Source: Montifringilla adamsi
Taxonomy: Eukaryota > Chordata > Aves > Passeriformes > Passeridae
Reading direction: 5' to 3'
DNA length: 64,000 bases
Assembly: GCA_017590115.1 (NCBI GenBank)
Contig: JAGGNK010006582.1
Span: forward strand, 6,435-70,434
The notes under the pieces were generated by a model, which was not told the origin of the DNA, did not search any database, and saw nothing but the letters and a program-made list of their open reading frames with translations. Below, piece after piece: positions 1-11,273 of the stretch. Numbering within the stretch: position 1 is the first letter of the stretch; each line of letters opens with the position of its first letter. A program made the translations under genes and the position numbers.

Positions 1-86
1 GGCCGCCGGCCGCTGGCGCTGCCCCGGAGCCGCCGCGGGACGGGCGCCCGGAGCCGCTGCCGGCGCGGCGAGCGAGGGGACGGGCG
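1..86 (+). other. Probable first exon (3' part), gene unidentified
   Basis: This GC-rich segment ends in GGGCG followed at 87 by GTAAGT, a perfect match to the vertebrate 5' splice consensus. It therefore looks like the end of a first exon. There is no ATG in the visible part, so it is most likely 5' UTR. All three frames are free of stops, as expected for GC-rich sequence of this length, so a coding exon starting left of the window is not excluded. If spliced to 37200-37282, only the frame beginning at base 2 stays open across the junction. The gene was not recognised. Confidence 0.65.
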
Positions 87-92
87 GTAAGT
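87..92 (+). other. Splice donor of exon 1 (GTAAGT)
   Basis: GTAAGT follows the exon end directly and allows base-pairing with U1 snRNA over all six intronic positions. It opens a first intron that, if the next real exon is at 37200, is 37,113 bp long. Long first introns are common in vertebrate developmental and signalling genes. Confidence 0.7.
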
Positions 93-760
93 CCTGTTCC
101 CCTGCTCTGCTCCCCTGCCCCGCTCGCTCCCTCCGTCCCTCGCTCGCTCTCCCGGCTCCGCAACCCCTCTCCGGCGGCTCCCGGCTCGTCCCCGCTGGGG
201 GGTTTGTGACCCTTCCTTGCCTCCTGCTCACTCGCCAACTTTCCCGTCCCTCTCGCCCGTTTCCAATCTCCCTTCGGATTTTCTTGGTTTTTTTCGCTTT
301 CTTTTCCTGTTGTTTCTGGGGTATTTTTTTTTTGCATTTTTGGCTCTGGCGTTCCCCGTCTCGCACTCGCTTCGCTCCTTTCGCTTCTTCCTTCGCTACT
401 TCCCCGGCTTCCTCCGGCTTTTCCTCTCTCTTGGCATCCGCTGGGCATCGCGTGGAAAAGTAAGGGATATTTTTCGGTGTCCTTGAGGAAGGGAATTCAA
501 AACCTACTTTTCTTACACAAGGAAATCTTTGTAGTAGTTTTCTTTCCCCTTCTTTTCCTGTCACCGGAAAGAAAATTAAACCTATTTTTGTCCTTTTCAT
601 TTTTTCCCCCCTTTTGCTACGTGGACTGTTTGTTTTGGTATTTTTTTCTTCTCCCCCTTCTTCGGGCAGTGCCGGTTTGTTTCACGATTAATCTCTTTTA
701 TTCCTGCCCCAACACCTCCCTCTCTCTTTTTCTTCCCTAGTTAGAAGAAAGATTAGAAGA
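93..760 (+). other. Pyrimidine-rich start of intron 1
   Basis: The + strand here is almost all C and T, first C-rich (to about 260) and then T-rich, with runs such as the T9 near 325. Reading frames here on either strand are low-complexity Phe/Leu/Ser peptides and are not credible genes. The composition fits the transitional flank of a CpG island inside a transcribed intron. No known repeat was recognised. Confidence 0.6.
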
Positions 761-3700
761 AAATTTGTTTTGCCGGCAGGGAATGCATGAGACTTTTTGG
801 TTTGGTTTTTTTTCTGGTGGGGTACTATTGATGAGTAAAGCTTAAGCAAATACAGTGCGGTAGGACAATACAGAGGCATGAACTTTAAAGAGTAAGGAAA
901 TAGATTCTGCTGCTTTCTTTCTCCAGCTCTGAAGTGGTGTTGGGGAGGTCTGCTCCAGGGTCCGGTTTGGGGTTGTACTAGGTCTGGTGTGTGCCAGCCT
1001 GTTATCTGTCCAGCAGAATGGTGATTTAAACGTAGTCCTAAACTGCATTTCAGTGTTGCTCGTGGGTTTCGTCAGTGTGGGAAATAAGGGGGCGGGGGAA
1101 GGTTACAGATTCCGGTGATCCCTTTGGAATTACACCTGTCACGCCTCCCATCCCCAAGCTGCAGGTGTGTCGGAGGTTGACACATTTAACAAAATCGCAG
1201 GAAACTGTTCGCTTCTGTGGCAAAAAGTGCTGTCGGAGGTTTAGGAAGTCTGATTCGGAGAATTTCTGCCTCAGCTCTGGTCAGTATCACACGTTGAAAT
1301 TGAGTGTTTGCCGGGCTGTGGAGAGCGATCAAATCAATTGGCTAATGATTTCTGCAAGACGCCTGTTTAAGAGCTTTCAGGTTCCCTGCTAATTGTGTTT
1401 GGGCCCGGTGCGATTGCGTTAAGTGCTGTGAAAGTAAAGGGCTCTGTCTTTTTCTGTAGAGAATGTGTAGGTTGTGAATGAACTGTCAACTCTTTTGATT
1501 GGGGTTGGTCCTTACTTCTGTTACATTGCCTCTTCTGATAGGTACTGTTCCAAAAGTCCAAAACACCACGTGGCTGAACTGGAAATAAAATCAGCCTTAC
1601 TTTTCCCCGGCTTTTTTTTTTTTAAGAGAGAAAATTTAATTTCGGATTAACTTTTTGTTTGATGATCTCATTGGAAAGTAGACTAGACGTGAAATTGGAA
1701 GTACTTCTCTGAGTCTTAGAGCAAAAAAAAAAATAAAATTATACGGGAACTGAAATGACTGCTTGGGATTCATTGTACTTAGTTGTGTGCCCTTTAGGAC
1801 AACTGAGAGATAAAGGTGATTCACTTCTTACAGTTAAGTAATCTCTCCATCCTTTCCACCTTTGGGAGCCCAGTAGAATTTGATCCATTGTTTGAATTAA
1901 TCTTGTTTTTAATCTTTTCTGGAGACGAAATGTTTGGCATAGTGGGAAATAGGAGGAGAAAAATACTAAGTCATATTTAGCTAGAAGTTTTAAGTCTTTC
2001 AAAACTACTTTGAACCATTACTGGAAACACCAGCAACAATTCTGAAGAGCCAGATTAAGTTGATTAATATAACTTCTTAAAATCTGCTTGAGGGAAGCTC
2101 TGAAAAGGAATGAAGGAGATTGAGTTGCTGAAAGTGCAGTTGAACACTGATGATGGAGGGTTCTGTTCCTGCTTCTGCCATCGCAGGGCAGTGTGACCTC
2201 CTGCTAAACTGCCTTCCTGCCTGCACCTCCCAGGATACTGAGATTGCCCCGATTCTCTTAAGTGCTATTTCATATTATTTGTAAGAATAATTGCATGTAA
2301 ATGTTCAGTTGTCGTCCTGATTGCTGATAAGGTGGTAGTTTGGCTCGTGCTGATACTCCTTGGAAAGTTGTAGGGATCTTGAGCATCACCATTTATTTGG
2401 AGCAACACTGGATTTTTACATTGCCGCAAAGGTTTTGAGACTAGGGCTATTTTTATCCTCTGAATATCTCTGACAGTATCAGTGCATGCTTTTGCTATGG
2501 TCCCTTAAGTCTGACTCAAGCTGACTATGAAGGACAGCATTGACCTCTCCAGAAAGAAACTGTTAAACTGAATTACAGAGTGGAAAACTGTGCTGTGAGG
2601 ACTGGGCTGAGGACCCCCCTCGGCGTAATGCTTGCTGTTCATGATAATTTTATTTTGTGAGGTCTGTAATTATGAACTTAGCTCAGTCGACCAGTGTGTT
2701 TGCTTTCTAAATTTAGGGTTTTTGTTTGGGTTTTTAAGTCTTTAAGACTTGTATCTTGACACTAAATGTAAATGTTTTCTGGGGCTTTTTTGAAGCCTGG
2801 GTTTTCCTGTTTTTTTCGTAGTGGGGTTGGGACTTTACAGTGTGATGAGATTTATTACAATCTCAATGCCTGCCTTCCTGTAACATTTGAGACTGGGGTA
2901 CTTTGTAAGTGTGAGGCTTTGACCTGTTGCTTTTCTCCAGGGAAAATGATACTTGGTTCTGTAGAAAGTTGTTATTGGGCAAGTATAGGAGTGTTTGTGT
3001 GTATATACATGTTGTGTGTTTATAACTTGCTGTCCTGCATATGCACATAGCCAGTGCTGTGCTTCTGAATCTGGACAGCAAATCTAGTCTCAAATTCAGT
3101 TTCATAAATAATTCTTCTTACCCTTACTGTTCCCCTTCAAAGCATGCAGTGATCTCATGCCTTTGACAGGAGTGGTTTTTCTGGCTGATAAGGGGATGGT
3201 CATGGTGTTTTCTCCCCTGGCTCTTCTGAGGGCTGTATATTATCTCTCTCTGTGCTGATAAAGTGTGGGGAGGGGGTTGAGTGGTCTGTGTGCACTGAGC
3301 AGTGCCATCCTGCTGAGTCTCTATCCAGTTTGTCACCTGTGAAGTAGAGATCACAAAACTTACCCTGCTTGGGAAAGGTAGGTGGGTTTGAGCTGTAGAT
3401 ACAGGGGTTTGTCACATCTGCCAGGGGAACTGCAGACCCCTCTGGGTTGTTACTTCACCTGTATCTCTGCAAGCATCTGGTCATTTTTGTGATGACAAAT
3501 ATGGAGAGTGTTAATGTATCTGAGAGGACTCTAGAAGAAAGGCACTGTGAGCTTTCAGCTGACAGGCGCTTGAGAAATCTGCGTAATTCAGCTTTCTGCT
3601 TTTGAGTCACTCCTTAAGGAGGGAGGAATCTGTTTACTTTCTTGTTGTGCTTGGAAAATGGGCTCACCTACACCAAAAGACCCTGTAATGCTTGCTGTAG

Positions 3701-6700
3701 TGCAGGATTATTGCACAAAAGCATCTTGCTGTGCAGTGCTGTGGCTGCGCTCGGTGTTGTATGGTAACACATGTTTCTCAGCTGTTGTTTATTCCTCAGT
3801 GGAACAGACTTCAAAGGAATGCACTGAAAGAGAGCTGCAGCCAGGGAAAAATGGGGTTTGTTCCAGTGGCCTGTACCATCCATCTGTTTAAATACTCTAC
3901 TGAACTGTTCCAGAGTGGTCAGACATCCACTTAGGACTGATGAGCAATTACAGCTGGGAGTAGAGCCTGCTGCAAGAGACCACCTAGGGGAGGCTTAAGT
4001 TCTGTGGGCCAGAGCCCCCCTGCCCTCCCAGCCAGCCAGGAGAGATAAGGCTCCTCATCTGGGGTATCTTTCAACATTCTAATTCCTAATGCTGTTGAGG
4101 ATTTATTTATTTTTACTCTCCATGCTATCTTTAGCACAAGAAGGGAGGAATGGTAATGAGGACAGACTGTTATCTCTGTAGTCTCCTCTGTGCAGGTAGC
4201 AAGGTAGATCTGTAATTTAAATGAGTAAATATTTATAAAAAGATTTTTTTTTCCCATAGGTATGGGATAGTTCGCAGAGAGTGATCTGTTGATCACTTGT
4301 GTCTCCCAAGGTAATGATATACATTACTGGATTAATTTCAGCTCCAACATATGAGCAGTAAAGTTACATGGCAGCCAATTACGTTGTGCTCTGTCAAATT
4401 GAGGTTGGGAAAACACTTCACAATTTCATCCACAGTAACTAAAAAAACCTGCAGAATTCCAAGTTATGTTTTTAGTTAAATTCCAGCATTAGCGTCTGCT
4501 GTGCAAGACACGTGTACACCCGTCATTGCCAACTGAATCTTCATATCATGGCCTGTGTGTTCTATGTGGTCCCAGACAGTGGAACTCAGAGGAAATATTA
4601 GCAGAGAGGCTACAAGTAATCCATGGATAACCTGTGAAGTTCCCTGAAGTTTTTCTTTATGGGACTGACATTAATTTTGAGGATTGGAATGAGCACTGTA
4701 GATAGAGCAATGTATGTTTCAGCTAAGAGGGTTTAACCTTCTTTGTCAATGGAAAATGCTCATGCAGATGCACTAAGAGGATATTTGAGCTTGGAAGGGT
4801 TGTGAGGCACTCCAGGATTTGTTTTTCGCCTGCTAGCAAGCATCACAGCTTTAAAGGTGAGCTTGAATGTTGTCCTCTCCTATGGTATTGCTCCCTCCTT
4901 AGTACTGTGATGTGACATTTATGCCTTTGAGAATTCTTTTTCCCCATGTTGGCGGTCGTGATGGTTTCATGGTATTTTGAGACGTCAGATTTTATTGCCT
5001 TACTACTCCTTTGAGTGGAAAGGGGAGGGAAACTTCTAGAAATGTGTAATGCAGCTGACTTCCAGCTTCTGCCCTTGCTCCAGGCTTGACATCGTAGTTG
5101 GAATTTATTTACTTGCTTTGAAAGCTGTACTCAATGTAACCTTGAGTTTTACTTCCCTTCCTGCAACAGTACCTGACATGTTTCCAGCCTGTACATTGAT
5201 GTGCCTCTGCATTGTCCAGTTTTAAACTGGCCAGGCTCTCAGTGCTTTCTTTATATTGTGTTCTCCCCAGGAATCTTCAGAGCTGGAACTTCCTTTTGCT
5301 TCAAGTGAACTGGAAGTATTTTGCTAAAATATTTTTGGACTCCTGAAGTGTGTGTCAATGTTTCCAAGCTGTTGTTTGAAAGGAGTTTGGAGTTTCCCGA
5401 AGAACCTTTGGAAACTTAAGATTTTACTCTCAGTCAGCAGTTCTGTGAGCATGGATAAAGAGAGGCTGTAATTCCACTGGGCAGCCAGATGTTTTGTGTC
5501 TGTGCTGAAGTGGGAAGACAGTGTGGCTTTAGGGGTTGAAGGATCTGCTGTTCTTGTCACAGGGCTGTTTGGAGATCTTCAACAGATCTGATCTGCTTTC
5601 TCTCCTCTGCCTTGTACTCCCTCCTGCCATGCCTGTGCTGATGGTGATTACCTCCTTCTGAGTAAAATGGGATTATTGAGAGCAGAGCATAATTTCTTGC
5701 TTTCTAAAAGGTAGGTATTTGCTTGTCAGTCTGTGTTTCTTAAATACTAAGCTTGAAGCCATATAAAAGCTGCATGTACCTTGACAATTAGTGAATTAAT
5801 AGCAATTATCCAATAGATTGATACTAATGCTTATTCTAACTAGTGGCATTAAGTGAAATTTATAAAGAAGTCAGTTTGCCTTGCAAACAGAAGAGAGCAC
5901 TCATTGATGCAAATCCCCCAGTTCCATATTAAATTGCACCATTTTTAGGCACTTAAACACTTGTAAAATCTGTGTCTGTCCTTGTCTTTCTTCTCCCTCT
6001 TCTATGTGACCTATGAGGGAAGGTTAAAAGGAACTCATCAGTGGCTGCACATGTCAGCATCTTCCTGGAGAAGAAAGTATGAAGATGCCACAGCTGATAA
6101 TATTTAGAAGTTGGTATTGGGAATCAAGAGAGCAAATTCTTAAATGTGCCATTGTAGCTGTGTGGCTGGCAATATTAACTAAGTTGTATCTGGAATAATA
6201 ATTCCTATCTGGAGAAAAACATATGGCAGTGGTTGAATGCCCTTGTCCTTGCCCACCAGGAAGTGATTATGGTGGTTTTTCAGTTTTTTTGGTTTTTTGG
6301 TTTTTTTTTGGTTTTTTTTTTTTTTTTTTTTAGCAAGTTTGCCCTGGGCTTCATCCCTGCCTCCAAGTCATTCCAAGCATTTGCACTGTTTTCACTGGGG
6401 GCAAGGACAGAAACTTTGAATAAGCTGAGTTGGAGACTGTGTTTTGAGCAGTAGAAGTGGCACAGAGGAGCTCAGGACTAACAAAGAACAGTCACACTGA
6501 ATACAATGCAGTGTTTTCATGTAGCTAATTGGATTGGAATTGGTAACCTGATACTCCAAAGAGATAACAAAGGCTATTTAGCATACAAGGGAACATAGGG
6601 GTTTTTTTTTAAGGAGTTGGTAGAGTGTAGCAGAATCTTTTGTCAGAACTCATTCTAGTGAACAAGTTCTGGCAGAAAATGACTAAATTAATAAGAGTTT

Positions 6701-7537
6701 TACATACTCTGAATAGAAATTGAATTTTCTTTTTTACTACCCGTGTTCTTTCACTGCAGTTCATGTATTTGCTTAGCAGTTTACCTGCTTCCCTCATGTC
6801 CTGTGACTTAGTCTTTGTTTCAAACTGAAATATACATAAATTAAAAGTCTTTGGGCTTTTCTTCCAAGAATGGAAGAAGGGAGCAAAACAAAATGAAATG
6901 TACAAAGTTGTCATAACGAATCGGGTACCCTGCTGTGCCCTTATTTCACAGGAACAGACCAGAAAGCGACCAGCTCGATACAGACCACAGCAGGGCTACT
7001 TGGGGTTAAGCAGACCTGTGTGAGACCACAGAGAACTGTCTTTAGATGGCTTTTGATGTAGTGAGGATGAACATCTGTGATGGTGATCAGCTGTAAGAAA
7101 AGCTAGTCCGATCTCATAACTAAAGAATTAAGATAATATTGTACTTTAGGCCTGCTGCTTGCTTCCCTTGTGGTTATAGTGAATCAAAGGAGCTTGCAGA
7201 CCGTGTGGGCAAGGCTGGAAGATAAGAGGCACATACCTTTAGGAAGTGGTGTGTGCTACAGGAAGAGAGCTGGGTGTGAGTTTGCTGTTGGCAAGTTGTG
7301 TGCCATGGGCTGGTCATTTTTCTGAGGCAGAACTTAGGGGAAGAGGCTCACCTTCCTTAGGTAGGGTGTGAGAGAGTTGGGCTCCTGACAGCAGCCAGAA
7401 ATTACAATTTAAAATGTTATCCGATGGTGGGTTTGGTTTTACTGAAACTTTTGGCAAGACAGAAGGAGGTTTGGGTCTATTAGGAGTTGCTGGTCTTCTG
7501 TTTGTAACTCATTGCAAAGCTCCTCATCAGCCTCGAT
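761..7537 (+). other. Intron 1, unique sequence
   Basis: About 6.8 kb of ordinary intronic DNA. I see no exon with paired splice sites, no transposon I can recognise and no RNA gene. A CCCCAG acceptor-like site near 5270 has no convincing donor partner. A T-rich tract is listed separately at 6276-6332. Confidence 0.55.
6276..6332. repeat. T-rich low-complexity tract
   Basis: Runs of T broken by GG pairs, ending in a T run of about 20. It is simple sequence, and reading frames across it encode only Phe/Leu-rich peptide. It could be a degraded poly(A) tail of an insertion on the minus strand, but no flanking duplication or element body is visible. Confidence 0.8.
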
Positions 7538-7638
7538 CAACAACCTGGGCTGGTGGCAGGTGTCCCTGCCCATGGCAGGGGGTTGGAATGAGATGGTCTT
7601 TAGGCCCCTTCCAACCCAGAGCATTCTGTGATTCTGTG
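7538..7638 (+). mobile_element. CR1 LINE 3'-end fragment
   Basis: Contains the typical CR1 3' block: CAACCTGGGCTGGTGG, GTGTCCCTGCCCATGGCAGG and CCTTCCAACCCAGAGC, ending in two ATTCTGTG units that match the 3' octamer repeat of CR1. Only about 100 bp remain, so it is heavily 5'-truncated, as usual for CR1. It lies inside the open frames that span 7414-8234, which argues against those frames being genes. Confidence 0.92.
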
Positions 7639-9129
7639 CTGCATTCACAGTGTGCCTTTCGAAACAAGGGGCTCTTTCCCAACCCTTGCTGCTCTCCTGC
7701 TGCCATTCTTTTAACACTTCCCAATAGTGACTTGTTCCTGTGCTCCCTGTGTCTGCCTGATGGCACTGCCACCCCTTTCTGCCCTGCCACCAAGCTTCCT
7801 AAACACTCCTTCATGACTTTGTGGCTTTCCAGATGCCCCTCTAAGTTGCAGCCCAGCTTTTGGTTTTGGATGGGAGGGAAAGACACCGGCACTTTCCCTT
7901 TGCATCTCCCAGCCACAGAGCATTCCTCCAATTCCTCTGCTGCTGAGGTATTTGGAGCAGAGCAGGGGGAACACTTGCTTTGCTGTTTTGTTGTCCAGGA
8001 GTTTGGTTTAACTTGCACAAAGCACCTGTCCTGTTGTGATCCTGACATCCTGTCAGTGCTCATTTCCCCTGCTCCTTGAGAGACAGCGTTTTTGTTGCTG
8101 GCAGCTCTCTGCCTTAGCCTTCTAGGGAAGCCTAACCAGAAATATTCTAGAATTCTTCCACTCTCTCCCTCCCCTTGTCCTTCACTGACCTCTAACCACA
8201 TTTTTATCTTTCTTGACAAGATGCTTAGTTTCATTTATCAGCTGCTTTTCCCTTCATTCTTCAGCTTTGATTATTTTTCCAGGAGCTGCTTAGAAACGTT
8301 AACCATTACAGATGTGCAGAATGGTCACATACAGTCACATTCCTTAGTGTATTGTGTTTTTTTATTGTACTCTAATACTCAAGTGCCTGTGGCAGGTAAA
8401 TATTTTTTATGTACACTACTTGTCATGACAAAAATATTCATCCTCAGCACAGGGTAAGGAAATGCAGTTGGCTGGATATTCATATTATTATATACCAGTA
8501 TTACCAGCTGCAAGAGCCCTGTGTTTCCCTCCCTGAGCATAAACTAGTGTAGTAAGTTCTGACTTTTTTTAGTCTTAACATTTTCTGAATTTTTATTTAC
8601 ACACTGTAAGATAAAAATGTGACATAAATAGAAAGAAATGGCCAATACACTTTCTTGTCTTAGTCTTGTGGTGTACTAAGTGCTTGACAAATGCTATGCC
8701 ATCTCTAAACAATATTATTTTGTTCTAAAAAACTTAAATATTACCTCAACTTTTGTAAAAATGTGTTTGCTTCAACTGTGGATAGCAGAGCAAAGGATGA
8801 CTGGATTTATTTAAATATATGCTGCAAGGGTATTTCTTTCCTATTTTACAGTGCCCTTCATGCTTGTCATTGTAAGTATATATGCAAAAGCCTAAATAAT
8901 TGGAAATCTATATGTTTCCTGAGCATGGTTTACTTTAATAGTCCACAATGGTCTCTGGACAAACTGTATTTTATTTCAAAAGACCTCCATTATCCTCAGC
9001 TTGACCAGTATGAATGAGAATAGCATTCAATGTATACACCATTTTTAAGAATACCCTTCTTTTTCTTGCTGACATAGACATAAAGCATGTGGTAGGGTGA
9101 AGACAGTTCTATAATGGAGTAGAAAATTA
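7639..9129 (+). other. Intron 1, locally C-rich then AT-rich
   Basis: From 7660 to 8080 the + strand is unusually C-rich and free of stops in one frame on each strand (221 aa on +, 7414-8079; 235 aa on -, 7527-8234). Neither protein shows a domain I recognise. No credible splice sites were found. From 8080 on it becomes AT-rich intron with nothing recognisable. Confidence 0.5.
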
Positions 9130-9293
9130 AACAAGAGGGAAAAAGAGGGTATGGCTTCAAGTTTATAGAGAGGGATATTGTAGAGAGTTTAGATGGGATA
9201 TTAGGAAGAAATTCTTTCCTGTGAGGGTGGTGAGGCACTGGAAGAGGTTGCACAGAGAAGCTCTGGATGCCCCATCCCTGGAAGTGTTCAAGG
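9130..9293 (+). mobile_element. CR1 LINE fragment
   Basis: Begins with a diverged ACAAGAGGG...ATGGCTTCAAGTTTA block. It runs through TTAGATGGGATATTAGGAAG, CCTGTGAGGGTGGTGAGGCA and GCCCCATCCCTGGAAGTGTT, all typical CR1 3' untranslated sequence. The normal 3' end (GGTTGGATGGGGCTT onward) is missing, so this copy is cut at both ends. Confidence 0.9.
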
Positions 9294-11116
9294 ATCTCAT
9301 GAAAAAAGAATATTTAAATCCCTTGTGGTGATGTCACAATGTGTAGCTATAATGTTGAGCCTCTTCATTGCTGGGATTTAAAGTACAAGCCAGATGGGAA
9401 TATCTGGTCTGATTTTAATGTTGGCAGGGGGAGCCATCTGAGTTGCTTCATTCAGGGTTCAAACCATAGTTTGAACAAGATTACAGGGTGAACTTCCTTT
9501 GGACATTCTTATGTCCTCTACTTATCAGTGGCTTTTTTCCTGTAAAAAATAAAAGGTATGCCTACTAGATGAATGATTAGACCATAAATCAGCAGCTGGT
9601 AGGTGCATGTCCCATCCGCAGTGGGCGAGCCTGTTGGCATGCCCAAGGGTAATGTCTCTGTAATGAAGTCCAGCTCTGGAACAAGTTCTTAATTAAGCTG
9701 TGTAGCAACTTGACAGCCTATGTTGCACCCTGAAAGGCTCCTTAGCCAGGCTGGAGTGGCAGAGGCACAGATGTAGAGTGATGATGGCCAAACAGTGCCA
9801 CCTGCGAGCCACTCTGTGAGTCACTGAGGCTGTGTGTGCTGTGGCTATCACATCACCAAGGGGAAATGCCTGGAAACGATGTTAAGCTAATTTACCTGGC
9901 ACCCTGAGTGGGATAACACAGGCATGTAGCTGAGGTACAGCTTCTCTGCTAGCAAGTAGCTCAAGCAAAAGGAAATGTGAACTAGGGTGTTCTTTTGGAA
10001 TACTGAACATTTTAAGGGACGAGTATCAGAGGCTTATCTTTTTATGAGAGGAGGTGACTGGAAGAGTCAGGTTTGTTGTAAGATAATTGGAAGCAGCCAT
10101 GAATTGTTACGGTACCCTGTCAATTCCAGGAGCTGGGAAGGATGTAAAGAGTAACCCAGCAGTTGGTACCCAGATACTGTGTGGCAAATAAACCACTGGC
10201 TGTTCTTACATATTTTCTTGTGACTTTTACTTCAGTTTTCCTGAAGGATAGTAATTCTAATGCCAGTGCTGTTTGAGCATACAGAGCTTTCTGGGAGGGT
10301 TTGTATGTTCTTCTGATGGAAGTTCAAAATAATCTTGCTGTACAGCAGTTTTCATTTTGCTCTGTGTTGTGTTCTTCTTTTCCCTGTCTTCCTGACTCCT
10401 GCAGTATTTTAATAAAGTCAGTCCTGTGCTTTTTGAACTAGGAAAAGGGAAATAACTATAATGCTCCAACATGGGTTCTTTCTAATACACCTGACATTCA
10501 AGTAAGACATTAAAGCCAAGGTAAATCTTGTAGTTTGACTTGGTTCATTTTCATAGTCCTTTTACAAAACCTGTGTTTTTGTCATGATTTCCTGCAGTGG
10601 ATTTATTCCTCATGTTGAGATTTAATACAGACCTTCAAAGGAGATCACAAAGTAAAGAATCAGTATTAGTTGAGAAGCTTTTACTGTTGGTTTTGGTTTT
10701 TTATATTCACACAGTTGCAAATTGGTGGGCATATCCTTTGAGAAATTCTTTACCATCAGGTCTATTAAAAAGAATTCTAGATCCTATTTTGCTGTGCTGA
10801 GCCCATCATCAGGGTGTCTGACTGGTTACCTTGTATTTTTGCACTCTTGAGATGCAAATGGTGTCTGTTCTTCTGTTCTTCTGAACCCTGTGGATTTGTT
10901 AAAAGATGTTCTTACTGTGCTTCATTCATGTCACTTTATTTTATTAAAGCAAAGGCCAGGCATGTCCTAAAATTTGTAACAATATTGTTTGCTCTCCTAG
11001 TACCTATTTGCTCATTGTCACCAATTTGACAATGTGTGAACCTGAGGCAGAGCTTGACTATGTGGGAATTGGTGATTTGTGCCTGCATTTGCTTATTCTT
11101 AGGGAAATTTAAGGTT
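9294..11116 (+). other. Intron 1, unique sequence
   Basis: No exon, recognised transposon or RNA gene seen. The stretch 9590-9960 is somewhat richer in GC but matched no family I know. Confidence 0.5.
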
Positions 11117-11217
11117 TTGGAGTTTTTTTGCCTTTTTTTTTTGTTTGTTTGGGGTTTTTTGTTTTTTTTTTTTTTTTTGTTTGTTTATTTTTTGTTTGGT
11201 TGGTTTTTTTTGTTGTT

Positions 11218-11272
<55 letters not shown>
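11117..11272. repeat. T-rich tract joined to a 51-base A run
   Basis: T-rich sequence with scattered G (11117-11211) passes through TTGTTAATT into an uninterrupted run of 51 A (11222-11272). Because a T-rich arm precedes an A arm, the single strand could fold back on itself. Runs this long mutate quickly by slippage, and their assembled length is often unreliable. The downstream flank shows no element body. Confidence 0.95.

Positions 11273-11273
<1 letters not shown>

Larger units (their letters stand above)
1..200. promoter_or_regulatory. CpG island at the 5' end of a gene
   Basis: The first 200 bases are very GC-rich and dense in CpG, unlike the AT-rich, CpG-poor sequence that follows. 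CpG islands in vertebrates usually mark promoters and first exons. A GC box (GGGCGG, 82-87) overlaps the splice donor. No TATA box is visible, as is usual for CpG-island promoters. The transcription start is not visible and may lie left of the window. Confidence 0.8.

Noticed and set aside
206..740. Several overlapping open frames of 85-89 codons near the left edge
   Set aside because: Low-complexity Phe/Leu/Ser peptides from a pyrimidine-rich intron start, directly after a perfect splice donor.
11222..11272. Poly(A) tail of a processed pseudogene
   Set aside because: The sequence upstream is T-rich low complexity, not a transcript 3' end, and there is no flanking duplication.
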